A DNA stretch of 64,000 bases from Shouchella clausii (GTDB lineage: Bacteria > Bacillota > Bacilli > Bacillales > Bacillaceae_D): NCBI RefSeq assembly GCF_001598215.1, contig NZ_BCXJ01000001.1:620001-684000 (forward strand), in the 5' to 3' direction. The notes below the pieces were generated by a model. It was not told where the DNA came from. It did no database searches and saw only the letters and a list, made by a program, of their open reading frames with translations. Below, one piece after another: positions 35,646-43,791 of the stretch (the first letter of the stretch is position 1; every line of letters begins with the position of its first letter). The position numbers and the translations under genes are program-made.

Positions 35646-36536
35646 ATCGATTACAGCGCAAGCATCCAAACGAGCATTGCCTATATTGAAGGCCATTTAC
35701 AGGATTCTATTTCGGTTGCGGATGTGGCAAAGAAGGCTGGCTATTCGCCGTATCATTTCCACCGAGTGTTTTTACGGGAAGTCGGGCTGAGCTTGTCCGA
35801 ATATATAAAGCGGCGGCGCCTTTGTTTTGCAGCGAAAACATTATTGCATTCGGACACACCCGTTATTGAAGTGGCATTTGCCTGTGGCTTCGAAAGCCAA
35901 GAAGCGTTTACACGCGCGTTTAAACGGCTATATGGCTTGCCGCCTGCCCGTTATCGCACTCGATTTCAACCACATCAATCAATTCAGGAAAATGGAGGGA
36001 ACACGATGGATTTGCAAACATCTCCGATAAAACACTGGTTTTTAAGCGGCAGCCAGCCTGCCGAATACGAGTACGGATTGGACACCGAAACCGTTCACCA
36101 AGGCAGCGTATCGGCTTATTTGAAATCGTACGCCCTTCAAGAAGAAGACGATTTTGCAACGCTCATGCAGCAATTCAATGCGAAGAACTATGTAGGAAAA
36201 CGTGTCCGCTTTTCTGGTTTCGTCAAAACCAAAAATGTCACCAATTATTGTGGCTTATGGATGCGAATCGATAACAATATGAACGATGCGCTCCAATTCG
36301 ACAACATGTCAAACCGCAAGATTGTAGGAACGACCAACTGGAACCGCTACGCGATTGTATTAGATGTCCCTGAAAACAGTGCCGTTATTTCCTTTGGCAT
36401 TTTGTTGTCTGGCAAAGGGCAAGCATGGCTCGATAGCTGCTCCTTTGAAGTCGTTGACAAAAATGTGCCATCCACGAACATAGAGATGAATTTTACGATG
36501 TATGATGAACCTTTAAATTTGTCTTTTCAAGAATAA
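35646..36536 (+). CDS. AraC-family regulator with C-terminal ligand-binding-like domain; start uncertain
   Basis: About 296 residues. Two HTH motifs of an N-terminal AraC domain are clear (ISVADVAKKAGYSPYHFHRV and PVIEVAFACGFESQEAFTRA). Residues ~130-285 form a beta-rich domain (VRFSGFVKTKNVTNYCGLWM, GKGQAWLDSCSFEVVD), like sensor domains of Bacillus AraC proteins. By analogy with relatives, the protein should begin just before DYSASIQTSI. The in-frame codon there is ATC (35646), placed after the strong AGAGGGGGGAGG. Upstream in-frame GTG and TTG codons (to 35577) lack ribosome sites. Either a rare ATC start is used or the start codon has mutated. Confidence 0.75.
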   Translation: MDYSASIQTSIAYIEGHLQDSISVADVAKKAGYSPYHFHRVFLREVGLSLSEYIKRRRLCFAAKTLLHSDTPVIEVAFACGFESQEAFTRAFKRLYGLPPARYRTRFQPHQSIQENGGNTMDLQTSPIKHWFLSGSQPAEYEYGLDTETVHQGSVSAYLKSYALQEEDDFATLMQQFNAKNYVGKRVRFSGFVKTKNVTNYCGLWMRIDNNMNDALQFDNMSNRKIVGTTNWNRYAIVLDVPENSAVISFGILLSGKGQAWLDSCSFEVVDKNVPSTNIEMNFTMYDEPLNLSFQE

Positions 36537-36604
36537 GGAATAAGAGAAGAGCCTTTGCGAACACACACCGCAAAGGCTCTGTTTAGTGTATGGAAAAATT
36601 GGCA

Positions 36605-36643
36605 TTGACAAAAACGCCGTTTTGTATATATATTATATATACA
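36605..36643 (+). promoter_or_regulatory. Promoter with perfect 21-bp GntR/YtrA-like palindrome
   Basis: TTGACA at 36605-36610 and TATATT at 36629-36634 (18-bp spacer). A perfect palindrome of 21 bp (36623-36643, TGTATATATA, T, TATATATACA) covers the -10 region. Its form matches operators of YtrA-type GntR repressors, which usually sit before a gntR-ABC operon. Here no GntR gene lies between promoter and ATPase; 36644-36828 has no intact frame. Confidence 0.7.
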
Positions 36644-36828
36644 ATATGAACAAAGTGTACATTGAGATGTCGTTACTTCAATGTATCAACGTAGAAACGG
36701 GAAGGCGATGGCGCAAGCGCTTATCAGCTGTATGTCAACGCAAACGGTTCCTTTTGGTTTCCCTTAAGCCAATCGATTTCGCGCAAAGAGGATCAACCAT
36801 TATCTTACAATCAAGAAGGAGAATGGAT

Positions 36829-37686
36829 ATGTCGTTTATTTTAGAAGTGGACAATTTGAGAAAACAATATTCCGATTCGGCTTTTGCCTTAAAGGATGTG
36901 TCTTTTTCGATACCGTACGGCTCGATTGTTGGATTTATCGGAGAAAACGGAGCAGGGAAGTCGACAACGATGGGGTCGATTCTAGGAACACTCCAGAAAG
37001 ACAGCGGCACCATTCATGTTCTTGGAGAAGAGATGGCACCAGACAAACTACATCTAAAAGAGAATATTGGCGTTGTGTTTGATGACATCAAACTGCCTGG
37101 AGACTTAAACATTGTGAAACTAGGAAATGTCTTTCGGCGAATTTACAAGCAATGGAATCAGGAAACGTTTGACCACTACGTTGATTTCTTTTCTTTGCCA
37201 CGAAACAAGAAAATTAGAGGGTTTTCACGGGGGATGTCGATGAAGCTTTCCGCTGCCGTTGCCTTGTCCCACGATGCCAAATTGTTAATATTGGATGAAG
37301 CGACAGCAGGCCTAGACCCGACGGGAAGGGATGAATTGTTAGATGTATTAAAAGAATTTGTCCAAGACGGAAAGCGGGGCATTTTGTTGTCGTCCCATAT
37401 TACGAGCGACATTGAAAAAATCGCTGATTCTCTCGTTTTTATTAAAAACGGAGAAATCTTGTTAAACGTTAAAAAAGCCGAATTGCGGGAGAAATACGCG
37501 ATTTTGCAATGCCGGCAAAATGAGTTGGACCTTATTCATCAAAATGTGATTCTCACATATAGAAAAAATGGAGACAACATCGATGTGCTCGTGTCTGATC
37601 GGGAACAAGTCCCTTTTTCGATCGCAAAAAAAGGCTTTACCATTGATGATATGACGCTTTTGTTAATGAGGGGTGAAACAGCATGA
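36829..37686 (+). CDS. ABC transporter ATP-binding protein
   Basis: A 285-residue ATPase with Walker [10 protein letters not shown], signature FSRGMSMKLSAAVAL and Walker B LLILDEATAGLDP, then a C-terminal extension (~60 residues). It resembles the ATPases of YtrB/EcsA-like ABC-2 exporters. ATG 36829 follows AAGAAGGAG at good spacing; a longer upstream frame crosses the promoter and is not coding. It overlaps the permease gene by 4 nt. Confidence 0.88.
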   Translation: MSFILEVDNLRKQYSDSAFALKDVSFSIPYGSIVGFIGENGAGKSTTMGSILGTLQKDSGTIHVLGEEMAPDKLHLKENIGVVFDDIKLPGDLNIVKLGNVFRRIYKQWNQETFDHYVDFFSLPRNKKIRGFSRGMSMKLSAAVALSHDAKLLILDEATAGLDPTGRDELLDVLKEFVQDGKRGILLSSHITSDIEKIADSLVFIKNGEILLNVKKAELREKYAILQCRQNELDLIHQNVILTYRKNGDNIDVLVSDREQVPFSIAKKGFTIDDMTLLLMRGETA

Positions 37687-38342
37687 AAGGCTTAGTTTTA
37701 AATCAATACTACGCTGTCGGAAAAAGCTTGTGGAATTATATCGCGTTAAGTGTGGGCATTACCGCGGTTCTTCTGTTTACCCAAAATGAGATGCTGATGC
37801 AGTTTGCAGCATGGTTGCCGCTCTTTTTTATGGTTACGCCAGCACTAGAAGTCTTAAAGCATGAGTCGATGTCAGGCTGGAGCAAATTTGTGCTTACGCT
37901 GCCTTTGAAAAGAAGGGAAGTCGTGCAAAGCCACTACCTTTTTTACTCGATGATGGTTGTCATCGGTTTAGTCATCACCGTTGCGCTCTTTATGATCGCT
38001 GAGTCCATCATTGGGCAAGTGATAACGGATTCTGCCGTTTATAAGATGATGAATGGTGTTGGCATCGTCCTTATTTCAGGCTTGCTCAACTATCCATTGA
38101 CATACCAGCTAGGGACTGAAAAATCGGATGGGATTCTTGTCTTTAGCATAATGGCTGCAGTCGGGTTGTTTTTACTAAGTTCTTGGCTATTTGAAATCCT
38201 TCTAGGCGCTGTTTCCCTCGGTGCACTACAAGGGATGAATGTAGATATGCTGTTCTCTGTAAGTTTTTTAGCGGTCTCGTTTGTGCTTTTTATTGCCTCT
38301 TACGTAATTGCATTGTACGTGTTTAAAAGGAAAGAGTTTTAA
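37683..38342 (+). CDS. ABC-2-type transporter permease
   Basis: A 219-residue membrane protein with six hydrophobic segments, beginning MKGLVLNQYYAVGKSLWNYI. It overlaps the ATPase by 4 nt (ATGA), so the two are made together. The substrate of this two-gene transporter is unknown; relatives are often induced by cell-wall antibiotics. Confidence 0.83.
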   Translation: MKGLVLNQYYAVGKSLWNYIALSVGITAVLLFTQNEMLMQFAAWLPLFFMVTPALEVLKHESMSGWSKFVLTLPLKRREVVQSHYLFYSMMVVIGLVITVALFMIAESIIGQVITDSAVYKMMNGVGIVLISGLLNYPLTYQLGTEKSDGILVFSIMAAVGLFLLSSWLFEILLGAVSLGALQGMNVDMLFSVSFLAVSFVLFIASYVIALYVFKRKEF

Positions 38343-38358
38343 GTTACGAGGTCAACAA

Positions 38359-38389
38359 AAAACGGTGCTTCGACTAAAGGCACCGTTTT
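38359..38389. terminator. Bidirectional terminator between permease and glf
   Basis: AAAACGGTGC (38359-38368) and GCACCGTTTT (38380-38389) form a stem with A-rich and T-rich flanks on both sides, so it can stop transcription from either direction. Confidence 0.88.
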
Positions 38390-39495
38390 TACTGACCAAA
38401 TTCTTTTTTTACGGTTTGCAATGCTGCTCCGATCACTTGATGCATATCGTAGTATTTGTAAGTAGCTAATCTACCCCCGAAAATCACGTGCTTCTCTTGT
38501 TCTGCTAATTGTTTATACATTTGGTAGATTTGATTGTTTCTTTTATCGTTGATTGGATAATACGGTTCGTCACCTGGCTTCCATTCTTTTGGGTACTCTT
38601 CGGTAATGACGGTCTTCGTTTGGTTGCCAAATTCAAAGTGTTTATGTTCAATGATTCTAGTAAATGGTGTCTCGCGATCAGTATAATTGACAACCGCAGT
38701 TCCTTGATAGTTATCGGTATCTTCTAACTGTTTTGTTTCAAAATGCAAGCTTCGGTATTCCAATGTTCCGTAAATGTAATCAAAGTATTGATCGATCATA
38801 CCGGTATAGACGATTTTCTTAGCCGTCTTTTCTAGCTCAGCTCGAGAGGCGAAATAATCGGTATTCAAACGAACGTCAACGCCTGCCAGCATTTTTTCAA
38901 TGATCTGGCTGTATCCTCCGATTGGAATTCCTTGGTACCTGTCGTTAAAATAATTGTTATCGTAAGTAAAGCGAACGGGTAATCTTTTAATAATAAAAGC
39001 AGGTAATTCCTTCGCAGGCCGTCCCCACTGTTTTTCTGTATACCCCTTTATGAGCTTTTCATAAATGTCAGTCCCGACTAATGAAATGGCTTGTTCTTCT
39101 AAGTTCCTTGGTTCTGTAATATTCGCGGCGTCCCGTTGTTCCTTAATTTTTTGTTTTGCTTCCTCGGGGGTGGTCACACCCCATAGCTGATGGAATGTGT
39201 TCATATTAAAAGGGAGGTTATAGATCTCTCCTTTGTAATTGGCAATTGGGGAATTCGTATAACGGTTAAAATCAGCGAATTGATTCACATAGTTCCAGAT
39301 TTCTTTGTGATTTGTATGAAAAATATGGGCCCCATATTGATGAACTTGGATGCCCGCTATTGTTTTGGTATAAACATTGCCACCGATGTGGTTTCGTTTA
39401 TCAATCACAAGGCAATGCTTTCCTCTTTTTGTTGCCTCATAAGCAAAAACGGAACCGAATAACCCCGCGCCAACGATTAAATAGTCATATTGCAT
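38389..39495 (-). CDS. glf: UDP-galactopyranose mutase
   Basis: A 368-residue flavoenzyme interconverting UDP-galactopyranose and UDP-galactofuranose. The FAD-binding start is YLIVGAGLFGSVFAYEATKR. Also present are NHIGGNVYT, a YGAHIFHT segment of the substrate site, KGYTEKQWG, RFTYDNNYF and the late VIFGGRLATYKYYDM. AGAAGGTGG before ATG 39495 sets the start. It implies a surface glycan or glycolipid containing galactofuranose. It may serve the GT2/GtrA genes to its right, although separated from them by regulators and GH3 genes. Confidence 0.93.
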   Translation of the reverse strand: MQYDYLIVGAGLFGSVFAYEATKRGKHCLVIDKRNHIGGNVYTKTIAGIQVHQYGAHIFHTNHKEIWNYVNQFADFNRYTNSPIANYKGEIYNLPFNMNTFHQLWGVTTPEEAKQKIKEQRDAANITEPRNLEEQAISLVGTDIYEKLIKGYTEKQWGRPAKELPAFIIKRLPVRFTYDNNYFNDRYQGIPIGGYSQIIEKMLAGVDVRLNTDYFASRAELEKTAKKIVYTGMIDQYFDYIYGTLEYRSLHFETKQLEDTDNYQGTAVVNYTDRETPFTRIIEHKHFEFGNQTKTVITEEYPKEWKPGDEPYYPINDKRNNQIYQMYKQLAEQEKHVIFGGRLATYKYYDMHQVIGAALQTVKKEFGQ

Positions 39496-39686
39496 TGTGA
39501 AACCACCTTCTAAAAAATTCCCTAGGATGAAAGGCAAGGAACTGGATCTGCTCTTTATTCTACAAGCAGTAATTATAACTATATTTTCAGCGATTTGTCC
39601 AACCGATCAAAAATGGATGGTGGTCACTTAAATATGCTATAGTTACTAGTAATGATCACATGTGTTAGCCATTGAAAGGGACCACA

Positions 39687-40568
39687 ATGAATACGGAAGC
39701 ATTAGAATATTTTATAAAAGTATACGAGAAGAAGAGTGTTACGGCGGCAGCAAAGGAATTGTATATTACTCCACAAGGGGTTAGTAAAACCATTAAGCAG
39801 CTTGAATTGGAGTTAGAGACAGAACTGTTTTACCGGGGGCCACGTGGAGTGGAGGCAACAGAAGCGGGGGAACTGCTGCATGCGCGAGCAAAACATCTTC
39901 GTTACTTAATTGAAGATATTAAAAAAGAGATAAGCATTGTCAGCGGTCGAAAAGGCTTGTTAAATGTGCTTGTTACGTATTCTTCCTCACTGGCGATACC
40001 GGTAGACTATTTGCTTCGTTTCACAGAGATCTACCCTGATATTCAATTGAAAATAAGGGAATATCCCGATGAATTCCCGCTCGACCCACTCTTTCAGGAA
40101 GAAGTGGATATAGGGCTCGTTCTGGAGCCAGATGAAATCGAAAACTGTGAAACAGAGTTAGTCGCTGAGGGTGAGGCCGTTATTATTGTAGCGAAAACCC
40201 ATCCGCTGGCAGAAAAAGATGTCTTTTCCGTCGTTGATTTAGAAAATGTGCCGTTAATCATAAAAGCGGCCGGCACAGGTAGAGAGCATCGATTTGTGGA
40301 AACATGTCTGGAACATGGGTTTACACCAACCATTACCCATGAATTCGGAAACGCAATCACAGCCCATCGTTTATGTGAAGCGAATGGCCAAGTGGCTGTC
40401 TCCGTTGATTTTGTTGAAGAAGCGATAGGCAATGAAAACATAAAAGTCATTCGACTAAAAGAAAGCATCCCACAAAACGTGTACCTTGTTTTTAGAAAAA
40501 GGGATATGCAATCGAAGGCTGTTTCTCAATTTCAAAATTACATGAAAGAAAAAAGCAAATGGCTTTGA
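39687..40568 (+). CDS. LysR-family transcriptional regulator
   Basis: A 293-residue regulator: N-terminal winged HTH (NTEALEYFIKVYEKKSVTAA, GVSKTIKQLELELETELFYR) and a substrate-binding co-inducer domain. GAAAGGGA precedes ATG 39687. It lies divergently from glf and 212 bp upstream of the first GH3 gene on the same strand. Either neighbour could be its target; the 40569-40780 gap has several short dyads but no clear LysR box that I can defend. Confidence 0.88.
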   Translation: MNTEALEYFIKVYEKKSVTAAAKELYITPQGVSKTIKQLELELETELFYRGPRGVEATEAGELLHARAKHLRYLIEDIKKEISIVSGRKGLLNVLVTYSSSLAIPVDYLLRFTEIYPDIQLKIREYPDEFPLDPLFQEEVDIGLVLEPDEIENCETELVAEGEAVIIVAKTHPLAEKDVFSVVDLENVPLIIKAAGTGREHRFVETCLEHGFTPTITHEFGNAITAHRLCEANGQVAVSVDFVEEAIGNENIKVIRLKESIPQNVYLVFRKRDMQSKAVSQFQNYMKEKSKWL

Positions 40569-40780
40569 TGAGAACCTTTCCTGTCTAAGCGATTTGTTTT
40601 TTTGTGTGCAAAAAAGCTGGGGTACAAATGAGATGAACATTGTGTGTATGAACGAATCGTTACTACCTCCTAACTTTTCGTTGATGGTTAACCCTATTTA
40701 GATACGGTACCCTAATGGTGTAACCACCTGAAACCGTATACAAACAACGGTTACAAAAATGGGCAGAGCGGGGGAAAGAC

Positions 40781-43693
40781 ATGAGTAAGACGAAGGGGAG
40801 CAAGAAAACGCTAGAAATTATCGCCATCATTGCGATCGTATTGATCATTGCGACTGCAATCACGGCGTCATTTGTAAGCGTAGGACAAATGGTAAAGATC
40901 TTGCTTATTGGTGTTATCATTCTTGGAATCGTTATCTTTGTTTTTGGCTTTATGCAAGCGAGACGAAATCCAACCGAGAAAAAAGGGAAGCGGAGAATAT
41001 GGCTCTCGCTACTGAGTCTTGGTGTGATTGCCGTCGTCATCCTTAATGGTGTTATTTATAATTTTAACGTTGTTATCAATCAATACTTAGCGAAAGCGGA
41101 AATTGATGAAGAAGAACGAGCGAAGGTGACAGCAGACGCAAAAACGATTTCCGAAGAAGTTGAAAACGAAGGAATTGTTCTTCTTGAAAATAAAGGCAAT
41201 GCACTTCCACTGAATGTGGACAATGCTACTGAAAAGAATGTCAATGTGTTTGGCCAAGCGTCAGTGAGAATGTTCTATGGGGGCAGCGGCTCTGGCGCAG
41301 GGGAGGAAAAAGAAAACATTGATCTTCAGCAAGGACTGGAAAATGCAGGGTTTGTCGTCAATGATGAACTGACTGACTTTTACCAAGAGCATGCTCCTGA
41401 AAAAGAGGAACAGAACAACTTAAATATAACAGGCGGCGATTATACGTTGAGCGAACCGCCAAACAGTGAAATGAGCGAAGACATGTGGGCAAATGCAGAG
41501 CAGTTCTCTGACGTGGCTTTCATTGTTCTCGCACGGACAGGCGGAGAAGCGGACGATTTGCCATTTGATACAGCCGAGTATGGCGGCTCCGAAGATCGTC
41601 ATTTTCTAGAATTGACGGAGCAAGAAGAAGAATTAATCGATACGGTTACCTCTAGAGATTTTGAGAAGGTCATCGTCGTGCTTAACTCAAGCAACGCGAT
41701 GGAATTAGGATTTTTAGAAGAGAAAGAGATTGATGCTGCGATTTGGATTGGTTTTCCTGGTTCCACAGGAAACAACAGCGTAGGCAATGTTTTAGCTGGC
41801 AATGTAAACCCGTCTGGACGATTGGTAGACACGTATGCCTACGATGTAACATCATCGCCAGCTTATTACAATGCAGGTGACTTTAAGTATTCCAATACGG
41901 AGCATAAGGCAGTCGATAAAATATTTGGCGAATACGATAATTTCCACACATTTGTTAATTATGAGGAAGGCATTTATGTCGGCTATCGTTACTATGAAAC
42001 TCGTTTTGTGGACAATGAAACCGGAGAGGTTGACGAAGAGGCCTATCAACAAGTTGTCCAATATCCGTTCGGTTACGGCTTGAGTTATACGAGCTTCGAC
42101 CAGGAGATCACCGATTACCAAACTACGGATGATAGGATTACGGTTGAAGTGACAGTGACAAATACAGGTGATGCAGCGGGCAAGGAAGTCGTTCAGTTGT
42201 ATTACACGCCTCCATATTATGAAGGGGGAATGGAGAAGTCACATGTTGTGCTCGGCGCTTTTGATAAAACAGAGTTGCTTGAACCAGGCGCTTCAGAAAC
42301 AGTCAAACTGGAGATCCCAGTAGAAGAAATGGCATCCTACGATGACCAACATGAGAAAGCCTATGTGCTTGATCATGGAACCTATGAGATCAAACTGATG
42401 GAAAATGCCCATGTGGTAATCGATTCTAGAACGTATGAAGTGAACGACACGATTGTATATAACGAAGAGAACAAACGCGCTTCCGACCATATGACTGCAA
42501 CAAATGTGTTTGATGAGGCAAGAGGCGATTTAACGTATGTATCACGAGCCGATTGGGAAGGCGCATTGCCAACAGAGCGGACAGAAGATAAGGAGGCATC
42601 CCCAGAGTTGCTTCAAGCTTTGGAAGACCCTGAAGTCGTCAACAATCCAGATGACCCAGATATTGTATTTGCTGACCATGGATTGGAACTTGAAGATGTG
42701 GCAGGTCTAGACTATGACGATCCAAAATGGAACGATTTGTTGGAACAGCTTTCTGTAGAAGAGATGGCGCAATTAATCGGCTTCGGCGGATATGCAACAC
42801 AACCGCTTGAATCGATCAATAAGCCTGCGACAACAGATGTTGACGGACCAGCAGGGATCAACCATCTAGTAAACGGACTGAAAGGAACACAGTATCCGAA
42901 CGCAGTCGTTCTTTCCTCGACATGGAATGTCGATCTCGTTCAGCAGATGGGAGAAGCACTCGGCAATGAAGCGTTGGCTTACGGCATCAGTGGGTGGTAC
43001 GCCCCAGGTATGAATATTCACCGGACACCGTTCTCCGGGCGAAATTTTGAATATTATTCCGAGGATGGATTGCTGTCAGGCAAGATGGGCTCGGCTGTCG
43101 TTCAAGGAGCGCTGTCTAAAGGAGTCTATCCTTATATCAAACACTTTGCCATGAACGACCAAGACACGAATCGCTACGGGATTGCGACTTGGTCAAATGA
43201 ACAAGCGATACGTGAGCTTTATCTTAAACCGTTTGAGCTGTCTGTAAAAGAGGGCGGAGCGACGGCTGTGATGTCCGCCTACAACCGGATTGGCACAACA
43301 TGGGCCGGTGTACATGAAGGATTGTTAACAACGGTTCTTCGTGAAGAGTGGGGCTTTAATGGCATGGTCGTTACCGATTTCGACCGATTTCCGTTTATGA
43401 TTCCAGACCTGATGATTCGGGCGGGCAATGACTTAATGCTGACAACTGTTGGCGACAAGCCGACCGAATTGAGTACGGAGACGAACACCGGTAAACAAGC
43501 GATGCGAAAAGCGAGCCACAATATTCTTTATACTGTTGCCAACAGCAATGCACTTGAAATCAACACGACGCCGTATCCGTATTGGCTACTCGCTCTCGGT
43601 GCAGGCGATACGATCCTGCTTGCATTGCTGGCGCTTGGTTTCAACAAAGTGACACGGCGGAGAAACGACGTGACAGGAACAAGCGAAACGTAA
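40781..43693 (+). CDS. Membrane-bound, circularly permuted GH3 beta-glucosidase-like enzyme
   Basis: A 970-residue protein. Three hydrophobic helices occupy residues ~11-93 and one lies near the C-terminus (~940-955). In between, the usual GH3 domain order is reversed: the GH3 C-domain (EGIVLLENKGNALPL, GSGSGAGEE, WIGFPGSTGNN) and FnIII-like domain (GKEVVQLYYTPP) come first. The TIM-barrel domain begins at about residue 643 with TDVDGPAGINH, IKHFAMNDQDTNRYG and the nucleophile Asp866 in MVVTDFDRF. All catalytic landmarks remain. Permuted GH3s are known from Lactobacillales and ruminal bacteria. The multi-helix anchor suggests action on a membrane or surface glycan. It is followed 98 nt later by a normal-order GH3 gene. 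Confidence 0.85.
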   Translation: MSKTKGSKKTLEIIAIIAIVLIIATAITASFVSVGQMVKILLIGVIILGIVIFVFGFMQARRNPTEKKGKRRIWLSLLSLGVIAVVILNGVIYNFNVVINQYLAKAEIDEEERAKVTADAKTISEEVENEGIVLLENKGNALPLNVDNATEKNVNVFGQASVRMFYGGSGSGAGEEKENIDLQQGLENAGFVVNDELTDFYQEHAPEKEEQNNLNITGGDYTLSEPPNSEMSEDMWANAEQFSDVAFIVLARTGGEADDLPFDTAEYGGSEDRHFLELTEQEEELIDTVTSRDFEKVIVVLNSSNAMELGFLEEKEIDAAIWIGFPGSTGNNSVGNVLAGNVNPSGRLVDTYAYDVTSSPAYYNAGDFKYSNTEHKAVDKIFGEYDNFHTFVNYEEGIYVGYRYYETRFVDNETGEVDEEAYQQVVQYPFGYGLSYTSFDQEITDYQTTDDRITVEVTVTNTGDAAGKEVVQLYYTPPYYEGGMEKSHVVLGAFDKTELLEPGASETVKLEIPVEEMASYDDQHEKAYVLDHGTYEIKLMENAHVVIDSRTYEVNDTIVYNEENKRASDHMTATNVFDEARGDLTYVSRADWEGALPTERTEDKEASPELLQALEDPEVVNNPDDPDIVFADHGLELEDVAGLDYDDPKWNDLLEQLSVEEMAQLIGFGGYATQPLESINKPATTDVDGPAGINHLVNGLKGTQYPNAVVLSSTWNVDLVQQMGEALGNEALAYGISGWYAPGMNIHRTPFSGRNFEYYSEDGLLSGKMGSAVVQGALSKGVYPYIKHFAMNDQDTNRYGIATWSNEQAIRELYLKPFELSVKEGGATAVMSAYNRIGTTWAGVHEGLLTTVLREEWGFNGMVVTDFDRFPFMIPDLMIRAGNDLMLTTVGDKPTELSTETNTGKQAMRKASHNILYTVANSNALEINTTPYPYWLLALGAGDTILLALLALGFNKVTRRRNDVTGTSET

Positions 43694-43791
43694 AACGATA
43701 CAGAGAGAACAGCAAGTTTAACACTATAGGATAGAGCTTAGGCGGTAGCTGCTTGTCGGCTGCCGCCCTAAGGCTAAATGGGGATACGGAG

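Noticed and set aside
36586-36828. N-terminal extension of the ABC ATPase
   Set aside because: Runs through the promoter and palindrome and lacks similarity to ABC proteins; ATG 36829 has a good ribosome site.
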